DNA of 19,533 bases from Methanobacteriota archaeon (GTDB lineage Archaea; Halobacteriota; Methanomicrobia; Methanomicrobiales; Methanomicrobiaceae): positions 1-19,533 of the forward strand of contig JAEWWL010000031.1 of the NCBI GenBank assembly GCA_023396365.1. The letters run 5' to 3'. A program made the translations under genes and the position numbers. Positions 1 to 7,738 of this stretch are shown one piece after another. The notes below the pieces were generated by a model. It was given only the letters and a program-made list of their open reading frames with translations, was not told the origin of the DNA and searched no databases. Numbering within the stretch: the first letter of the stretch is position 1; each line of letters begins with the position of its first letter.

Positions 1-528
1 TCAGATCTTAATATTTTCAAGTGCCGAATCAACAACTCTTGCAAGCTCTTCTTTTCCCCATTTCTCAGAGCTTATAACAAGGTCATATATCGACAGATCA
101 AAAATATCAATACCATAATACTTTTTGTATCTGGCTGATTCTGATTTTTCACGAAGAACAGTTTCACTGCGTGCAGATTCATAAGATACATCCTCTCTTT
201 GTGCAATTCTTTTTGCACGGCATTCGGATGAGGCTGCAATCCATATTCTTAAATCAGCATTTTTTATCATATGCCCGGCAAGCCTGCCTTCTATTATGAT
301 ATCATTGCCCTCTTCACCAATCTCTTTCTGCCGTTCATCAATAAGTTTGTCAACTGCCGGGTCCTTCTCGCAAAGCTCACCAAATTTAATTAAATCAAGG
401 TTTTTCTCCTTTGCAAGGCTTCTGAAAACTTCGCCAGCCGAGATTAATTTAAAAGAATGATTAAGTGAAAGATATTTTGCAAGAGATGTAGTGCCGCTGC
501 CCGGAGGGCCGCTGACTGTAATTCTCAA
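1..528 (-). CDS. cmk: Cytidylate kinase, archaeal type (CMP/dCMP kinase)
   Basis: Transfers phosphate from ATP to CMP or dCMP in pyrimidine nucleotide supply; cytosolic. The 175-residue protein opens with a P-loop (GPPGSGTTS, residues 7-15), has the conserved EGRLAG stretch at 80-85, and a basic AKRIAQRED segment (105-113) typical of the lid of NMP kinases. The length fits the short archaeal Cmk family, and the frame is complete, with its TGA at the window edge. The start is TTG at 526-528, supported by a GGAGGT site eight bases upstream inside the end of the preceding gene. It is the last gene seen in the ribosomal/secY run, 2 bp after the DUF106 gene, and archaeal cmk is commonly found in this neighbourhood. 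Assignment is from motif and context; AMP or UMP specificity cannot be read from sequence alone. Confidence 0.93.
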   Translation of the reverse strand: MRITVSGPPGSGTTSLAKYLSLNHSFKLISAGEVFRSLAKEKNLDLIKFGELCEKDPAVDKLIDERQKEIGEEGNDIIIEGRLAGHMIKNADLRIWIAASSECRAKRIAQREDVSYESARSETVLREKSESARYKKYYGIDIFDLSIYDLVISSEKWGKEELARVVDSALENIKI

Positions 529-530
529 GG

Positions 531-1142
531 TCAGAGACCTCCGATATCAAGAGTCTTTCTGATGACCTGTGACAGAGTAAGAGAGCAGAGCATATACCAG
601 AGAATCCATGCCGGCAGAAAAAGAAATGTCGGGTCTGAAAGATTCATTGTTCCCATAAACGGGAAAACAATGTCATCCATTGCAGGCGCCATCTCCAAAA
701 GCCAAAGGAAAATCGGTATTGTAATAATCATAATCCAGCCGAGCGGCTTAAACTGTTCCTGGGACATCTCAAGCTGCTCCTGCATCATTTTATCACGCTT
801 TTCATTTAACTTGCGCACTCTTTTTTCATCCCCGGAAAGCTGAGCCTCACGGAATTCCTTCTGGAAATCCCGCATCTTCTTCTGGACTCTCTGCATCTTC
901 TCGTAATCGATTGTGTATTTCTGAAGAAGTGATGAGTAGCATCCTGTAACTGCTGCAAGAACAAGAATCATTATCGGCCATGTGACCCCAAGAATCTCAA
1001 AGGCCGGGTTTAATATTAGACCTGCTGCATCTGCAATGCCGGTTCTTAAAAACGGAACACTGTAGACGATCATTACAAGAACCATAATAATGAGGAATGT
1101 AAACATCCCTCCGCCTGCAGGTTTTTTATTTGCCGCTGCCAT
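531..1142 (-). CDS. DUF106 / EMC3-TMCO1-type, YidC-like membrane insertase
   Basis: Probable archaeal member of the Oxa1/YidC/EMC3/TMCO1 superfamily, which helps place proteins in the cytoplasmic membrane. The 203-residue protein shows four hydrophobic segments (about 13-32, 54-72, 134-150 and 173-192). A long, charged, coiled-coil-like cytosolic stretch (about 76-130, rich in K, R, E, Q and M) lies between the second and third. This layout matches the archaeal DUF106 (YidC-like) family. ATG start with a GAGGTGA site nine bases upstream. It lies 9 bp after adk and 2 bp before cmk, within the same run as secY, which agrees with a role beside the Sec channel. Insertase function is inferred from family membership. 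Confidence 0.9.
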   Translation of the reverse strand: MAAANKKPAGGGMFTFLIIMVLVMIVYSVPFLRTGIADAAGLILNPAFEILGVTWPIMILVLAAVTGCYSSLLQKYTIDYEKMQRVQKKMRDFQKEFREAQLSGDEKRVRKLNEKRDKMMQEQLEMSQEQFKPLGWIMIITIPIFLWLLEMAPAMDDIVFPFMGTMNLSDPTFLFLPAWILWYMLCSLTLSQVIRKTLDIGGL

Positions 1143-1151
1143 CCCGGATTT

Positions 1152-1727
1152 TCACCTCAGGAGATCAACCATCTCTTTAACGGCGTTCTCAAGTAAAAAG
1201 TCCAGATTTTTAACAATTTTTACAGTACATCCGGTGAGCATTGAATATGATGCTGCCATGTAGCGGTTGTACCTCTGGTGATCCTTTATCGCAGCATATC
1301 CTTCCATATCTCTTGAGCGTGTTGTATCTGATAAGCGGCGTTTTAGAATCTGATCTTCATCCGTTTCAACAAGAACAATTGTATCAGGCTTTAACTCCTG
1401 CAAAACCCATGAGGGCAGTCCTGCAAGAAATCCTGAAGGTGTATTTACAGTACAGTGTGTGTCAATGATAACGTTCTCGGAAATCTTTGATATTACCTGT
1501 GCTGCAGTTTTTTGCAGTGTTCTCTGAATATCCTGATCCAGTTTTCTCATTTCATCGCGGTCATTGACAACACCCTGATCGCATGCTACTTCAAACATGC
1601 ATGTTCCAAAATTGATGGAGGTATAATTAATACCCTCGGCTTTTAAAGCCTCCATCGAGGCATCAATAACTGTTGTTTTCCCTACTCCGGGAACACCTGT
1701 TATTACTACCTTTTTTCCTTTAGACAT
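1152..1727 (-). CDS. adkA: Adenylate kinase, archaeal type
   Basis: Interconverts ATP + AMP and 2 ADP. The 191-residue protein has an N-terminal P-loop GVPGVGKTT (11-19) after the MSKGKKVVIT strand. This is the signature of the archaeal adenylate kinase family, distinct from bacterial Adk, which reads GxPGxGKGT. A later Arg-rich stretch (KRRLSDTTRSRD) supplies the lid arginines. Length is normal for the family. ATG start with a GGAGTGAT site overlapping the end of secY; the gap to secY is 8 bp. Its position directly after secY is the common order in both archaea and bacteria. High confidence in identity. Confidence 0.95.
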   Translation of the reverse strand: MSKGKKVVITGVPGVGKTTVIDASMEALKAEGINYTSINFGTCMFEVACDQGVVNDRDEMRKLDQDIQRTLQKTAAQVISKISENVIIDTHCTVNTPSGFLAGLPSWVLQELKPDTIVLVETDEDQILKRRLSDTTRSRDMEGYAAIKDHQRYNRYMAASYSMLTGCTVKIVKNLDFLLENAVKEMVDLLR

Positions 1728-1735
1728 CTTTTAAA

Positions 1736-3169
1736 TCACTCCTTTCCGAAGAAACTGCGCATGAACGGATACATCTCCATTATCTGCTCGCTTGCAATCT
1801 CCTCATAGAGGCGGTACACTATACTTACTGTAAGTAAAAGACCAGTACCACCAACAGCACCTATTACACCAAGATAGTTGGCAAGAATACTTAAAAGACC
1901 TACTGCTATACCGCCTATGACTGTGACACGGGGGATATAGCGGTCAAGATATCTCTCAAGTACCTGCTCGTTTCTGCGGTATCCGGGAATATGCATTCCG
2001 CTTGACTGAATCTGCCTTGCAACATGGGATGAATCAAGACCTGCGGTCTTAACCCAGAACAGTGCGAAAATTGCACCGCCTACTACCATAACAATGAAAT
2101 CAATTCCCATTCTGGCAATAATCTCCCATATCGGATGGCCTATATCTGATAGCCACCACATCCAGTCTGTAGGGCTGTTGATTGGTGCTGTAATATACAT
2201 TATACCACTGACAGGCGTCTGGCCTTCAAACTTTCCGAGAATTGTAATTCCCATGTTGTTTAGGAAAAGGCCAAGCATCTGCCAGTTTGCCTGAAGAACA
2301 CGGACAAGAATCATCGGAAGAACGCTTGCATAGATAAGCTTTACAGGGAACCTGCCTCTTGCACCACGGACTGCCGCATGTGCAAGGGGTATTTCTATTC
2401 TTGTTGATTCAGCATATACGACAAGGCCGAATATGAACACTGTTGTTAAAAGTGCTAAAAGATCAAGTCCGAAATACTGAATGAAATTGGCACCGTCGCC
2501 TATTACAGCAAAGAGTCTTGGGAAAAATCCTATTGGATATGCATCCTGAACAGGTGCCCAGTTAAGAAATCCATTGATCAAACCCTGTGAAACACCTGCC
2601 ACGATGAAAAGACCGACACCTGAGCCGACTCCCCATTTTGTGACAACTTCATCCATCAGGAATATCAAAAGACCTCCGAGACAAAGCTGAAGGAATATGA
2701 TAAACGACACAGCTGCCATGCTGCCGCCGAAGAACTGTATTGCTATACTGGCATCCGGCTGAAGAAAACCTCCAATCACGTTTGGAGCAGCTTCTAATAC
2801 TATCATTACGAAGATCATCAGCTTCTGCAGGCCCATATACATGACCTGACCGCGTGTATTGGAGGTATCGAGTCCTAAAAGATCTGCGCCTTTTAATAGC
2901 TGGAGAACGATAGATGCGGTGACAATCGGCCCTATTCCAAGATGGACAATTGATCCGCTTGCACCGGCAAGAAGAGCACGATACATGCCGAGCCAGTCAG
3001 ATGAATCGGCGCTAAGTCCGAAGATCTGGATATTAGTCAGCAAAAAATACAATATCAGAATAGCAACTGTCCACAACATTTTATTTTTGAAGTGAACATG
3101 CCCTTCCGGACTTCTGACTGCAGGCATTGCTGCAAGCAGAGGTTCCATTCGATCCAGCATTGCTCCCAT
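1736..3169 (-). CDS. secY: Preprotein translocase subunit SecY
   Basis: Pore-forming subunit (Sec61-alpha homologue) of the membrane channel that exports or inserts nascent proteins, working with SecE and Sec61-beta. At 477 residues it has the expected length and about ten hydrophobic segments. The first is at about 31-50; the GIGPIVTASIVLQLL motif of the second helix lies at 78-92; TM4 is at about 151-171. Further along are a GVGSGVGLF stretch (180-188) and the basic ARGARGRFPVK loop that contacts ribosomes. The first ATG is preferred because GGTGA lies seven bases upstream; a second ATG at codon 4 is possible. A 22-bp gap containing a short T-tract separates it from rpl15, and adk follows after 8 bp. 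Confidence 0.97.
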   Translation of the reverse strand: MGAMLDRMEPLLAAMPAVRSPEGHVHFKNKMLWTVAILILYFLLTNIQIFGLSADSSDWLGMYRALLAGASGSIVHLGIGPIVTASIVLQLLKGADLLGLDTSNTRGQVMYMGLQKLMIFVMIVLEAAPNVIGGFLQPDASIAIQFFGGSMAAVSFIIFLQLCLGGLLIFLMDEVVTKWGVGSGVGLFIVAGVSQGLINGFLNWAPVQDAYPIGFFPRLFAVIGDGANFIQYFGLDLLALLTTVFIFGLVVYAESTRIEIPLAHAAVRGARGRFPVKLIYASVLPMILVRVLQANWQMLGLFLNNMGITILGKFEGQTPVSGIMYITAPINSPTDWMWWLSDIGHPIWEIIARMGIDFIVMVVGGAIFALFWVKTAGLDSSHVARQIQSSGMHIPGYRRNEQVLERYLDRYIPRVTVIGGIAVGLLSILANYLGVIGAVGGTGLLLTVSIVYRLYEEIASEQIMEMYPFMRSFFGKE

Positions 3170-3191
3170 ATATGATTCACCAAAAAATGAT

Positions 3192-3617
3192 TTAGGCGGT
3201 CAGTGCCTGACCACCAGTCTCTTCTATTTTTGCTTTGGCAGTTTCAGAAAATGCCCCGGCAGTGATATTCATCTTATGAGTAACTTTTCCTCCGCCAAGT
3301 ATTTTATCTATTCCGATCTGCTCTGCATCTATTACAAAGACATCTCCCTGAACTGTTGCAAGACCGCTTGCAACAAGTCTGTCCAGAACCTGGTCAAGGT
3401 CACCGACATCGATGGCCTTTGCCCTGTTTGGATTCTGGTTTACGAATCCATGTTTTCCGTTGTGTATCTGGTCAAGGAGAAGGTAATGTGTGAAGCGGTG
3501 GTCTCTGTGTCCTGCCCGGCCTCTTCCTCCACGGTTACCTGCTCCACGGCGGTTTTTATGTGTACCTCCGCCGCATGTGCGTGAACCACGATACTTGCTT
3601 CTTTTGTTTACCGGCAT
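3192..3617 (-). CDS. rpl15: Large ribosomal subunit protein uL15
   Basis: Structural protein of the 50S subunit. The glycine/arginine-rich N-terminal extension (GSRTCGGGTHKNRRGAGNRG region, residues 11-30) penetrates the 23S rRNA core in this family, and the C-terminal globular part carries the expected acidic and alpha-beta sequence. The frame can be opened at a GTG (3626), but I place the start at the ATG 3615-3617 (141 residues). A perfect GAGGTGA lies five bases before that ATG, and the protein then begins MPVNKRSKYRG as archaeal L15 does. It starts 5 bp after the rpl30 stop and is followed by secY, the conserved order. Confidence 0.94.
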   Translation of the reverse strand: MPVNKRSKYRGSRTCGGGTHKNRRGAGNRGGRGRAGHRDHRFTHYLLLDQIHNGKHGFVNQNPNRAKAIDVGDLDQVLDRLVASGLATVQGDVFVIDAEQIGIDKILGGGKVTHKMNITAGAFSETAKAKIEETGGQALTA

Positions 3618-3622
3618 CCTCT

Positions 3623-3629
3623 TCACCTC
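3623..3629 (-). promoter_or_regulatory. Shine-Dalgarno site that sets the rpl15 start
   Basis: On the minus strand this reads GAGGTGA, a full match to the archaeal anti-SD core, five bases before the ATG at 3615-3617. It overlaps both the rpl30 stop and the upstream in-frame GTG, so the GTG is unlikely to be used. Confidence 0.7.
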
Positions 3630-4084
3630 ATCCTGTAAAGGAGACTGTTAATCTCGCTTCCATAGTTTCCAAGAGCACCGCCCTGCTGGTAGGTGCGCTT
3701 GATTGACTTGTATCCTTTTCTGGGCGGGTGCAGGCGAAGAACCGGCTTTAATCCGGGTATGTCTGATATTTCTGCTTCGCCGGCACAGATTGCCTTTGCA
3801 AATGACTTAATGTCTGCATATTGTGAGTTTTCCTTAACATATGCGTCAGTAAGTTTCTCGTTTGCTGTGAGGCGTCCGCGTGTTTCAAGGACTGTTCCCA
3901 AAACTTCAGGGTCAACTTCTCCGTATGCAACGTAGTCTTTGACCTTTCTTATCATACCCATGTATGCAGGGGTGTCCGGGATTAGGACGCAGTGGTTGAT
4001 GTGGTGGAGACGAAGCATCTTAAGTGTGTCTTTAATCTCCTTGCTTGTGTTGACAACACCACGTACCTGAACAACGACGTACAT
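3623..4084 (-). CDS. rpl30: Large ribosomal subunit protein uL30
   Basis: 50S ribosomal protein, 153 residues, in the long archaeal/eukaryotic (L7-like) form rather than the ~60-residue bacterial form. It begins MYVVVQVRGVVNTSKEIKDTL, with the conserved HHINHC..PDTPAYMGMIRKVKDYVAYGE core. An open frame extends upstream to 4189, but the extra residues are only read-through of the rps5 end and lack homology. The ATG at 4082-4084 has a strong GGGAGGT site at 4093-4099. The ATG overlaps the rps5 stop by one base (TAATG), suggesting translational coupling. The C-terminus ends in a basic stretch. Confidence 0.94.
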   Translation of the reverse strand: MYVVVQVRGVVNTSKEIKDTLKMLRLHHINHCVLIPDTPAYMGMIRKVKDYVAYGEVDPEVLGTVLETRGRLTANEKLTDAYVKENSQYADIKSFAKAICAGEAEISDIPGLKPVLRLHPPRKGYKSIKRTYQQGGALGNYGSEINSLLYRMR

Positions 4085-4701
4085 TATTTGCGACCTCCCT
4101 TTCTGATGAGGTTTGCCTGCTGGAGAGCGTTGTATGTCGCCCTTGCATAGTTGATTGTTGTACGTGTCTGTCCGCTTGAAGCTGTCCATACATCACGGAC
4201 ACCTGCAAGCTGAAGAACTTTCTTTCCGATATCACCTGTTACAAGGCCGATGCCCTGTGGTGCAGGCATGAGTGTAACTTTAACACTGCCTGCCTTTCCT
4301 GTAACACGCATTGGAATAGAGTGTCCCTGTCCGCATGCGCATTCCCAGCTGCCGCATCCTCTCTGGATTTTGATAATGTTTAATTTGGCGTTGTCGATTG
4401 CCTTTTTAATGGCATTTCCTACCTGGACATCCTTGCCCTGGCCAAACCCTATGTATCCGTTGCGGTTTCCGACAACAACAGCACAGCGGAATTTCACACG
4501 CCTTCCGCTGTCAGTCATTCTCTGAACCATGTTGATGTCTAATACCTCATCCTCAAGATCTGGTATGAAGTAATCTACAATCTGTGGCTCTTTTATAGGT
4601 CTGCCGCTTTCCAAAACATCATCAATGCTTTTTATCTCGCCTGCGGCAACCTGTTTTCCAAGACCGGTGAGAGGAATCCATACTTCCTGTTCAAAGGCCA
4701 T
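4084..4701 (-). CDS. rps5: Small ribosomal subunit protein uS5
   Basis: 30S protein near the decoding centre that takes part in decoding accuracy and mRNA unwinding at the entry tunnel. The 205 residues contain the S5 double-stranded-RNA-binding-like domain (RRVKFRCAVVVGNRNGYIGFGQGK region, about 67-90) and the C-terminal domain with APQGIGLVTGDIGKKVLQLAGVRDVW. The N-terminus (EVWIPLTGLGKQVAAGEI) is the archaeal form. A cluster of cysteines (GCGSWECACGQ) is typical of archaeal/eukaryotic S5. ATG start with GGAG eight bases upstream. It overlaps both rpl18 and rpl30 by one base (TAATG). Confidence 0.96.
   Translation of the reverse strand: MAFEQEVWIPLTGLGKQVAAGEIKSIDDVLESGRPIKEPQIVDYFIPDLEDEVLDINMVQRMTDSGRRVKFRCAVVVGNRNGYIGFGQGKDVQVGNAIKKAIDNAKLNIIKIQRGCGSWECACGQGHSIPMRVTGKAGSVKVTLMPAPQGIGLVTGDIGKKVLQLAGVRDVWTASSGQTRTTINYARATYNALQQANLIRKGGRK
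4093..4099 (-). promoter_or_regulatory. Shine-Dalgarno site that sets the rpl30 start
   Basis: Minus-strand GGGAGGT, eight bases before the ATG at 4082-4084 and inside the last codons of rps5. It argues for the short 153-residue L30 and against the longer in-frame extension. Confidence 0.7.
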
Positions 4702-5228
4702 TATTTCAGCTCCTTCATTATTGCATCTTTAACAGCTTCGACATTTTCTACAAGGTCGCCTGCTCTTTCCGGTGCGTAGTCGGCAATTGTTACACCATTT
4801 ACCCTGTCATCATCAGGCAAAATCTCCTCTCCGTGAGGAACATTTAAACCTGCTGCGACAGCTCCTTTTAGTGCAGCAAATACTTTTGCGCCCTGCTTTG
4901 CACGGTGCAGACCAATGTCGAGGATAGCCTCTTCATAGCCTGCATTGAATGCCTTTACGGCAAAAAGCATGCCTGTCAGATATGCTGCGGGTGTGTTTCC
5001 TGTTGAACCCTTATATCCGTATTTAACAAGTTCACTTGAGTATGCAGCGACAAGTGTCCTGTCACCCTCAAGTCCTGCCTCCACAAGCTGACAGACAATT
5101 CTTTTGTTGCTCTTTCTGACAACCATTCTGTGCTTTTCAGAGACAATGAGCTTTAAGCGCTTATAGTAGTCAGTCTGACCGTCTCTGCGCCTGCGGAACT
5201 GGACAAAATACCTTGGACCTGTTGCCAT
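4701..5228 (-). CDS. rpl18: Large ribosomal subunit protein uL18
   Basis: 5S rRNA-binding protein of the 50S central protuberance, acting with uL5. It has 175 residues, the longer archaeal form (MATGPRYFVQFRRRRDGQTDYYKRLKLI), with the conserved R-rich N-terminus and the KYGYKGSTGNTPAAYLTGML and ILDIGLHRAKQGAKVFAALKG blocks. ATG start overlapping the rpl19e stop by one base (TAATG), and the same arrangement with rps5. No unusual features. Confidence 0.96.
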   Translation of the reverse strand: MATGPRYFVQFRRRRDGQTDYYKRLKLIVSEKHRMVVRKSNKRIVCQLVEAGLEGDRTLVAAYSSELVKYGYKGSTGNTPAAYLTGMLFAVKAFNAGYEEAILDIGLHRAKQGAKVFAALKGAVAAGLNVPHGEEILPDDDRVNGVTIADYAPERAGDLVENVEAVKDAIMKELK

Positions 5229-5680
5229 TATTCCATCCTCCCTGTAATCTGCTCAAGCTGTGCTTTCATATGTGCAACACTTCTGAACTGCCCGCCGGCA
5301 GCTTTCCTGTACATGATTCTGTAGACATGTGCGTCAATTGTGCCATCTTCACGAAGAGTACGAAGCTCTTTTCTGATTGCACGTATTTTCCTGATCCATG
5401 ACTCTTTGGACGGGCTGCGTGCTCCTGCAGCTCCTTTCCTGCGTCCAGGACCTTTGCAGTGCCCATATGAGCGCTTTGCCATGAGTGCATGTGCCCTTCC
5501 GCGGCTGTTGCCTCTCTTTGGCTTTGCGGTTATGACACCTTCTTCAACAAGCCCTCTTATATCTTCGCGGGAGATTGCATTTGCAATATCCTCAGCACGT
5601 TCAGAGTTGAGTTTTACACGGTGAAGACCGCATTTGAGGACTGAAGCTGCCATTCTCTTCTGGTTTTTTAAGTCACTCAT
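5228..5680 (-). CDS. rpl19e: Large ribosomal subunit protein eL19
   Basis: 50S protein found only in archaea and eukaryotes. Its 150 residues begin with MSDLKNQKRMAASVLKCG, continue with a strongly basic glycine-rich hinge (KGPGRRKGAAGARSPSKESW) and end in a charged helix. Length and layout match archaeal L19e, which has a shorter C-terminal helix than the eukaryotic form. The ATG overlaps the end of rpl32e by 8 bp, and its own stop overlaps the rpl18 start by one base. Confidence 0.95.
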   Translation of the reverse strand: MSDLKNQKRMAASVLKCGLHRVKLNSERAEDIANAISREDIRGLVEEGVITAKPKRGNSRGRAHALMAKRSYGHCKGPGRRKGAAGARSPSKESWIRKIRAIRKELRTLREDGTIDAHVYRIMYRKAAGGQFRSVAHMKAQLEQITGRME

Positions 5681-6104
5681 CGTCTGCCACCTCTTCCTCT
5701 GCTGCTTTTATTTTCTTCTCAGGTGCTGTTACATCCTTTTTGTTGAGAATTTTTACTTCCATCTCTTCGGCTTTTGCCTGAATGTCTGCACGCTTTTTGC
5801 CGCCGACAGTAGATGAAATCCTGATTGCATGTGTCTGCGGGTTGATTCCTGAAAGGTCAGCAACATTGCAGACTAATACCTCTTCAAAGCCTGAAGGGTG
5901 CATACCGCGAACTGCCTTTGGACTTCCAAAGCCCGGCTGCGGGTGGCTTCCTTTACACTTCTTTTGTGCTCTCTGCTTGCTCTGAAGACCGCGTGGCCTT
6001 CTCCATGTGTCTTCAAGCTTTTTCTTTCTTGAAAGACCCTGGCGTTTGAAGGAACCGCGCTGGGCGTTTCTTGCCCTGATTAATTTTGTTTTTTCGTCAG
6101 CCAT
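5673..6104 (-). CDS. rpl32e: Large ribosomal subunit protein eL32
   Basis: 50S protein specific to archaea and eukaryotes. The core contains the conserved FKRQGLSRKKKLEDTWRRPRG segment and the GFGSPKAVRGMHPSGFEEVLV block. The C-terminus ends in an acidic tail (AAEEEVADDE) common in archaeal versions. The frame opens at a GTG (6113), which would give 146 residues. I choose the ATG at 6102-6104 (143 residues, MADEKTKLIRAR) because the GGCGTGA stretch sits five bases before it, the same spacing as at rpl15; this choice is moderately sure. The stop region overlaps rpl19e by 8 bp. Confidence 0.93.
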   Translation of the reverse strand: MADEKTKLIRARNAQRGSFKRQGLSRKKKLEDTWRRPRGLQSKQRAQKKCKGSHPQPGFGSPKAVRGMHPSGFEEVLVCNVADLSGINPQTHAIRISSTVGGKKRADIQAKAEEMEVKILNKKDVTAPEKKIKAAEEEVADDE

Positions 6105-6109
6105 CAGAA

Positions 6110-6634
6110 TCACGCCTTGTGTACAATATATATTCCGTCCTGGAAGACACGTGAATCACGGCCGCGGACTTTTGTTGCTTTCTCGATTCTTCCTGATGTC
6201 ATTCCGACAAGCTCCTTGTCAATTCCTGAAAGTATGACTTCATCATTGGCAAGTTTCATCTTGACGCCTTCCGGAATTTCTGCGTAACGTGTCTGCTTTT
6301 CTCCAAGGAAGTTTGCTATTTCAAGCATGTTCTTGTTTGCCTTGAGCTGAATGGGAAAGTGGCTGTATACAACTTTCATTGTATAGACATATTCTTCCAT
6401 AACACCCCTGAACATGTTGTCAGCGTGTGAAACATATGTTCCAAGCATTGCAATGACTTTTTTCCTTTCGGATTCTGTTTCTGCAATGAATGCATTGTTT
6501 TCAACTTTTATGCTGACACCCGGATAGCGCATCTTCCTTTCAAGCTTTCCTTTCGGACCGGAAACAACAAGAATTGTTCCGTTGATCTCAGCGGTGACAC
6601 TCTTTGGAACTGCTACTTTTCTCTGTGTGATCAT
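6110..6634 (-). CDS. rpl6: Large ribosomal subunit protein uL6
   Basis: 50S protein near the sarcin-ricin/GTPase-associated region. The 174 residues form the usual two repeated L6 domains: the first carries the PKSVTAEINGTILVVSGPKGKLER motif, and the second the QTRYAEIPEGVKMKLANDEVILSGIDKELVGMTSGRIE motif. The C-terminus ends GRDSRVFQDGIYIV, the archaeal form of the family end. ATG start with GGAGTGAT seven bases upstream, 15 bp after rps8. Sequence and length are ordinary for the family. Confidence 0.96.
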   Translation of the reverse strand: MITQRKVAVPKSVTAEINGTILVVSGPKGKLERKMRYPGVSIKVENNAFIAETESERKKVIAMLGTYVSHADNMFRGVMEEYVYTMKVVYSHFPIQLKANKNMLEIANFLGEKQTRYAEIPEGVKMKLANDEVILSGIDKELVGMTSGRIEKATKVRGRDSRVFQDGIYIVHKA

Positions 6635-6649
6635 TTTTTTATCACTCCT

Positions 6650-7042
6650 TTAGTATACGTATCCCAAAAGTTCTCCGCCCACACCAAGACGGCGGGCATT
6701 CTCATGAGAAATTACGCCTTTTGATGTGCTTACAAGAAGCATTCCAAAGTTCTTTGCCGGGAGGTACTGGTTTTCCCATTTCTCCAGTTCGCTGGCCTTG
6801 ACTGAGAAACGCGGAGAAATTACACCACATTTGTTGATGTTTCCGTTTAAGAAAATCTTAAACTGGTTTCCTCTGCTGTCCTCAATAAGTTCAAAGCCGC
6901 TTATGTATCCTTCTTCCTTCATTATGCCGAGCATTGCTCCAAGAAGCGTCCCTGCAGGTTCGACAATGCATTCTGTCTTTCCCACATCAGAGGCGTTTTT
7001 GAGTGCGCTCATTGCATCTGCAATTGGATTAAGCCTTGTCAT
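6650..7042 (-). CDS. rps8: Small ribosomal subunit protein uS8
   Basis: 30S assembly protein binding the central domain of 16S rRNA. The 130 residues begin TRLNPIADAMSALKNA (N-terminal S8 domain) and end TSKGVISHENARRLGVGGELLGYVY, the conserved C-terminal rRNA-binding stretch in which bacterial STSxGV is replaced by the archaeal STSKGV form. ATG start with an AGAGGTG site nearby and a 14-bp gap from rps14. In bacteria S8 is the translational repressor of the spc operon; no equivalent control is visible here. Confidence 0.96.
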   Translation of the reverse strand: MTRLNPIADAMSALKNASDVGKTECIVEPAGTLLGAMLGIMKEEGYISGFELIEDSRGNQFKIFLNGNINKCGVISPRFSVKASELEKWENQYLPAKNFGMLLVSTSKGVISHENARRLGVGGELLGYVY

Positions 7043-7056
7043 TTTTAAAACACCTC

Positions 7057-7233
7057 TTAGTTCATCTTCTTAAAGCCGATTTTTGCGGCATATTCACGGA
7101 AGCACTGGCGGCAAAGCATGATGTTGTATCTGCGTACAAGACCCTGCTTTCTGCCGCACATCTGACACTCATTTGCACCACGGCCAAATTTCTTTGTGGG
7201 TGCCTCCTCGTTTGTCGATTTATTCTGCGCCAT
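7057..7233 (-). CDS. rps14: Small ribosomal subunit protein uS14, zinc-binding
   Basis: A short gene of 58 codons between rpl5 and rps8. The translation starts MAQNKSTNEEAPTKKFGRG and contains two CxxC pairs, CQMC (residues 23-26) and CRQC (41-44). These form the zinc finger of the C+ form of S14. It ends in the basic KIGFKKMN tail. The ATG at 7231-7233 is preceded by GGAGGT nine bases upstream, and the stop is TAA. Protein, zinc motif and position in the spc-type order all agree. The protein binds the 3' major domain of 16S rRNA in the 30S head. Confidence 0.95.
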   Translation of the reverse strand: MAQNKSTNEEAPTKKFGRGANECQMCGRKQGLVRRYNIMLCRQCFREYAAKIGFKKMN

Positions 7234-7235
7234 AT

Positions 7236-7733
7236 TTACTGTACCTCCACGCCAAATTCTTCCTGCATGAATCTGACTGCTTCTTCACGTGACACTCTCT
7301 GCTTTTCCGGAAGCTTTCTTGTCTGAATGCTTCTTCTTGCAATACGAATGCCTTTCTTTTCCAAAACTACGTTGATGTCCATACCGTAGATACCGATCAT
7401 CGGATCGTAGCTCTGTCCGGGGAAGTCTGTGTGCTCTTCAATACCAAATGCAAAGTTGCCTGATTTGTCAAACTGGCTTGCAAAAAGTTTCTTTTCAACA
7501 ATTTCAAGAGCAGTTGCAACAAAATCCTCGGCAGCCTTTCCTCTCAGGCAGACTTTGCAGCCGATTGGCTGGCCTTTTCTGATACCAAATGCAGGCTGTG
7601 TTCTTTTTGCAATTGTACGCACTGACTTCTGGCCTGAGATATCCTGTATGATGTTCTCGGCTTTTACAAGTTTTTCACCTGATTCGCCGACACCCATATG
7701 GATAATGACCTTGTCAACATGGACTTTCTGCAT
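7236..7733 (-). CDS. rpl5: Large ribosomal subunit protein uL5
   Basis: 5S rRNA-binding protein of the central protuberance, partner of uL18. It contains the L5 core VDKVIIHMGVGESGEKLVKA, the TIAKRTQPAFGIRKGQPIGCKVCLRG block and the GIYGMDINVVLEKKGIRIARR block. The frame can open at a GTG at 7742 (168 residues), which overlaps the rps4e stop. I favour the ATG at 7731-7733 (165 residues, MQKVHVDKV) because a GAGTGA stretch sits five bases before it and archaeal L5 usually begins close to this motif; the GTG remains possible. It is followed 2 bp later by rps14. Confidence 0.93.
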   Translation of the reverse strand: MQKVHVDKVIIHMGVGESGEKLVKAENIIQDISGQKSVRTIAKRTQPAFGIRKGQPIGCKVCLRGKAAEDFVATALEIVEKKLFASQFDKSGNFAFGIEEHTDFPGQSYDPMIGIYGMDINVVLEKKGIRIARRSIQTRKLPEKQRVSREEAVRFMQEEFGVEVQ

Positions 7734-7738
7734 TAAGC

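Noticed and set aside
4085..4189. N-terminal extension of L30
   Set aside because: It is read-through in the rps5 coding region; family length and the GGGAGGT site point to the ATG at 4084.
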